64,000 nucleotides of DNA from Janthinobacterium lividum. GTDB lineage: Bacteria; Pseudomonadota; Gammaproteobacteria; Burkholderiales; Burkholderiaceae_D. Shown here one piece after another: positions 63,390 through 64,000 of the stretch. The notes under the pieces were generated by a model. It did no database searches, was not told the DNA's origin, and saw nothing but the letters and a program-made list of their open reading frames with translations. Made by a program: the position numbers and the translations under genes. Positions within the stretch are counted from its first letter, which is position 1, and every line of letters starts with the position of its first letter. The DNA is taken from the NCBI RefSeq assembly GCF_023509035.1, contig NZ_CP075583.1, positions 2,232,001 to 2,296,000 on the forward strand, written 5' to 3'.

Positions 63390-63998
63390 ATGAAAAATAT
63401 CGTTATCCTCATTTCCGGACGCGGCAGCAACATGGAAGCGGTCGTTCGCGCGGCGCAAGCCGAGCAATGGCCAGCCCGGATCGCCGCCGTCATCAGTAAC
63501 CGGGCCGATGCCCAGGGATTGGTTTTTGCCGCGGAACATGGGATAGCGACGGCAGTCGTTGCCAACAAGGATTATGCCAGCCGCGAACAGTTTGATGCGG
63601 CGCTGCAAGCCGTGATCGACGGCTTTGCCCCCGACCTGGTCGTGCTGGCCGGTTTCATGCGTATCCTGACGCCGCCCTTCGTCGAGCATTATGCGGGGCG
63701 CATGCTCAATATCCACCCGTCGCTGCTGCCGCTGTTCCCGGGCATGGCGACGCACCGCCAGGCGCTCGAGGCTTGTGTGACGGAACACGGCGCGACCGTG
63801 CATTTCGTGACTGCCGAGCTCGATCATGGCCCGGCCGTGGCGAGCGCGAAAGTCCCCGTCTTGCCAGGCGACACAGAAGAGAGCTTATCGGCGCGCGTGC
63901 TGGTACAGGAACATCTGCTTTACCCGCGCGCCATCCGCCTGTTCATTGACGATAAACTGTCAGTCGAGCATGGCCAGGTCCGCGTGGACCCTCAATAA
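63390..63998 (+). CDS. purN: Phosphoribosylglycinamide formyltransferase
   Basis: Transfers formyl from 10-formyl-THF to GAR in purine synthesis; it uses the cofactor made by FolD, also in this window. 202 residues from ATG 63390 (MKNIVILISGRGSNM; an ATG three codons earlier is in frame). Phosphate loop SGRGSNMEA, VLAGFMRIL, catalytic Asn and His in MLNIHPSLLPLFPG, and Asp in TAELDHGPAVASA. Stop lies 2 bases from the window end. Confidence 0.97.
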   Translation: MKNIVILISGRGSNMEAVVRAAQAEQWPARIAAVISNRADAQGLVFAAEHGIATAVVANKDYASREQFDAALQAVIDGFAPDLVVLAGFMRILTPPFVEHYAGRMLNIHPSLLPLFPGMATHRQALEACVTEHGATVHFVTAELDHGPAVASAKVPVLPGDTEESLSARVLVQEHLLYPRAIRLFIDDKLSVEHGQVRVDPQ

Positions 63999-64000
63999 AA

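Overview
The window looks like chromosomal DNA of a high-GC betaproteobacterium of the Burkholderiales, most likely family Oxalobacteraceae and close to Janthinobacterium. This rests on gene content and order (zapB-zapA-6S RNA-EVE gene; aceE-aceF-lpdA with an extra lipoyl domain on Lpd), on codon use and on protein similarity recalled from that group. It is an inference: no 16S gene is present. I see no phage, integrase, transposase or CRISPR array.

Layout. 1-11.5 kb, all on the minus strand, is an iron-uptake island. It holds two ECF sigma/FecR/TonB-receptor modules and, between them, a four-gene operon (DUF4198, DUF3649, PepSY membrane protein, DUF3325), with four Fur-box-like sites. 11.6-17.9 kb holds pgm, a POT peptide transporter, a GNAT acetyltransferase and a PadR-MFS pair with its own palindromic operator. 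18-20.4 kb is groES-groEL behind an exact CIRCE element and a good sigma-70 promoter. 20.6-22.9 kb holds a duplicated-domain secreted protein, zapB, zapA, 6S RNA and an EVE protein. 22.9-30.5 kb holds lgt, ilvD, a cytochrome c, regulators and a branched-chain amino-acid type binding protein. 30.8-34.7 kb has holC, prlC and folD, the last bracketed by an inverted pair of ~95-bp repeats. 35.1-41.4 kb is the pyruvate dehydrogenase operon. 41.6-49.7 kb has a degenerate metallophosphoesterase-like protein, a TetR-controlled tripartite efflux operon and a LysR/SDR pair. 49.8-64 kb holds secreted metallopeptidases, a BON protein, an MFS carrier, an S9 peptidase, several unknown small proteins, tRNA-Lys, a GspE-type ATPase, a spermidine-synthase-like protein, a barstar homologue and purN.

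How parts work together. Each FecI-type sigma factor is encoded just upstream of its FecR regulator and receptor, the usual cell-surface signalling arrangement in which siderophore binding outside the cell switches on receptor transcription. The Fur boxes would add repression in iron-replete cells. TetR plus HlyD/EmrA, EmrB-type MFS and NodT outer-membrane factor form a full three-component pump, with an operator abutting the -35 box. aceE, aceF and lpdA encode the whole pyruvate dehydrogenase complex.

A caution that affects the whole annotation: at least six genes, including groEL, are broken or altered by a single small indel, five of them in homopolymers or short repeats. The simplest reading is indel errors in the assembly. 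I therefore give corrected gene extents for these and state the literal frame in each entry.
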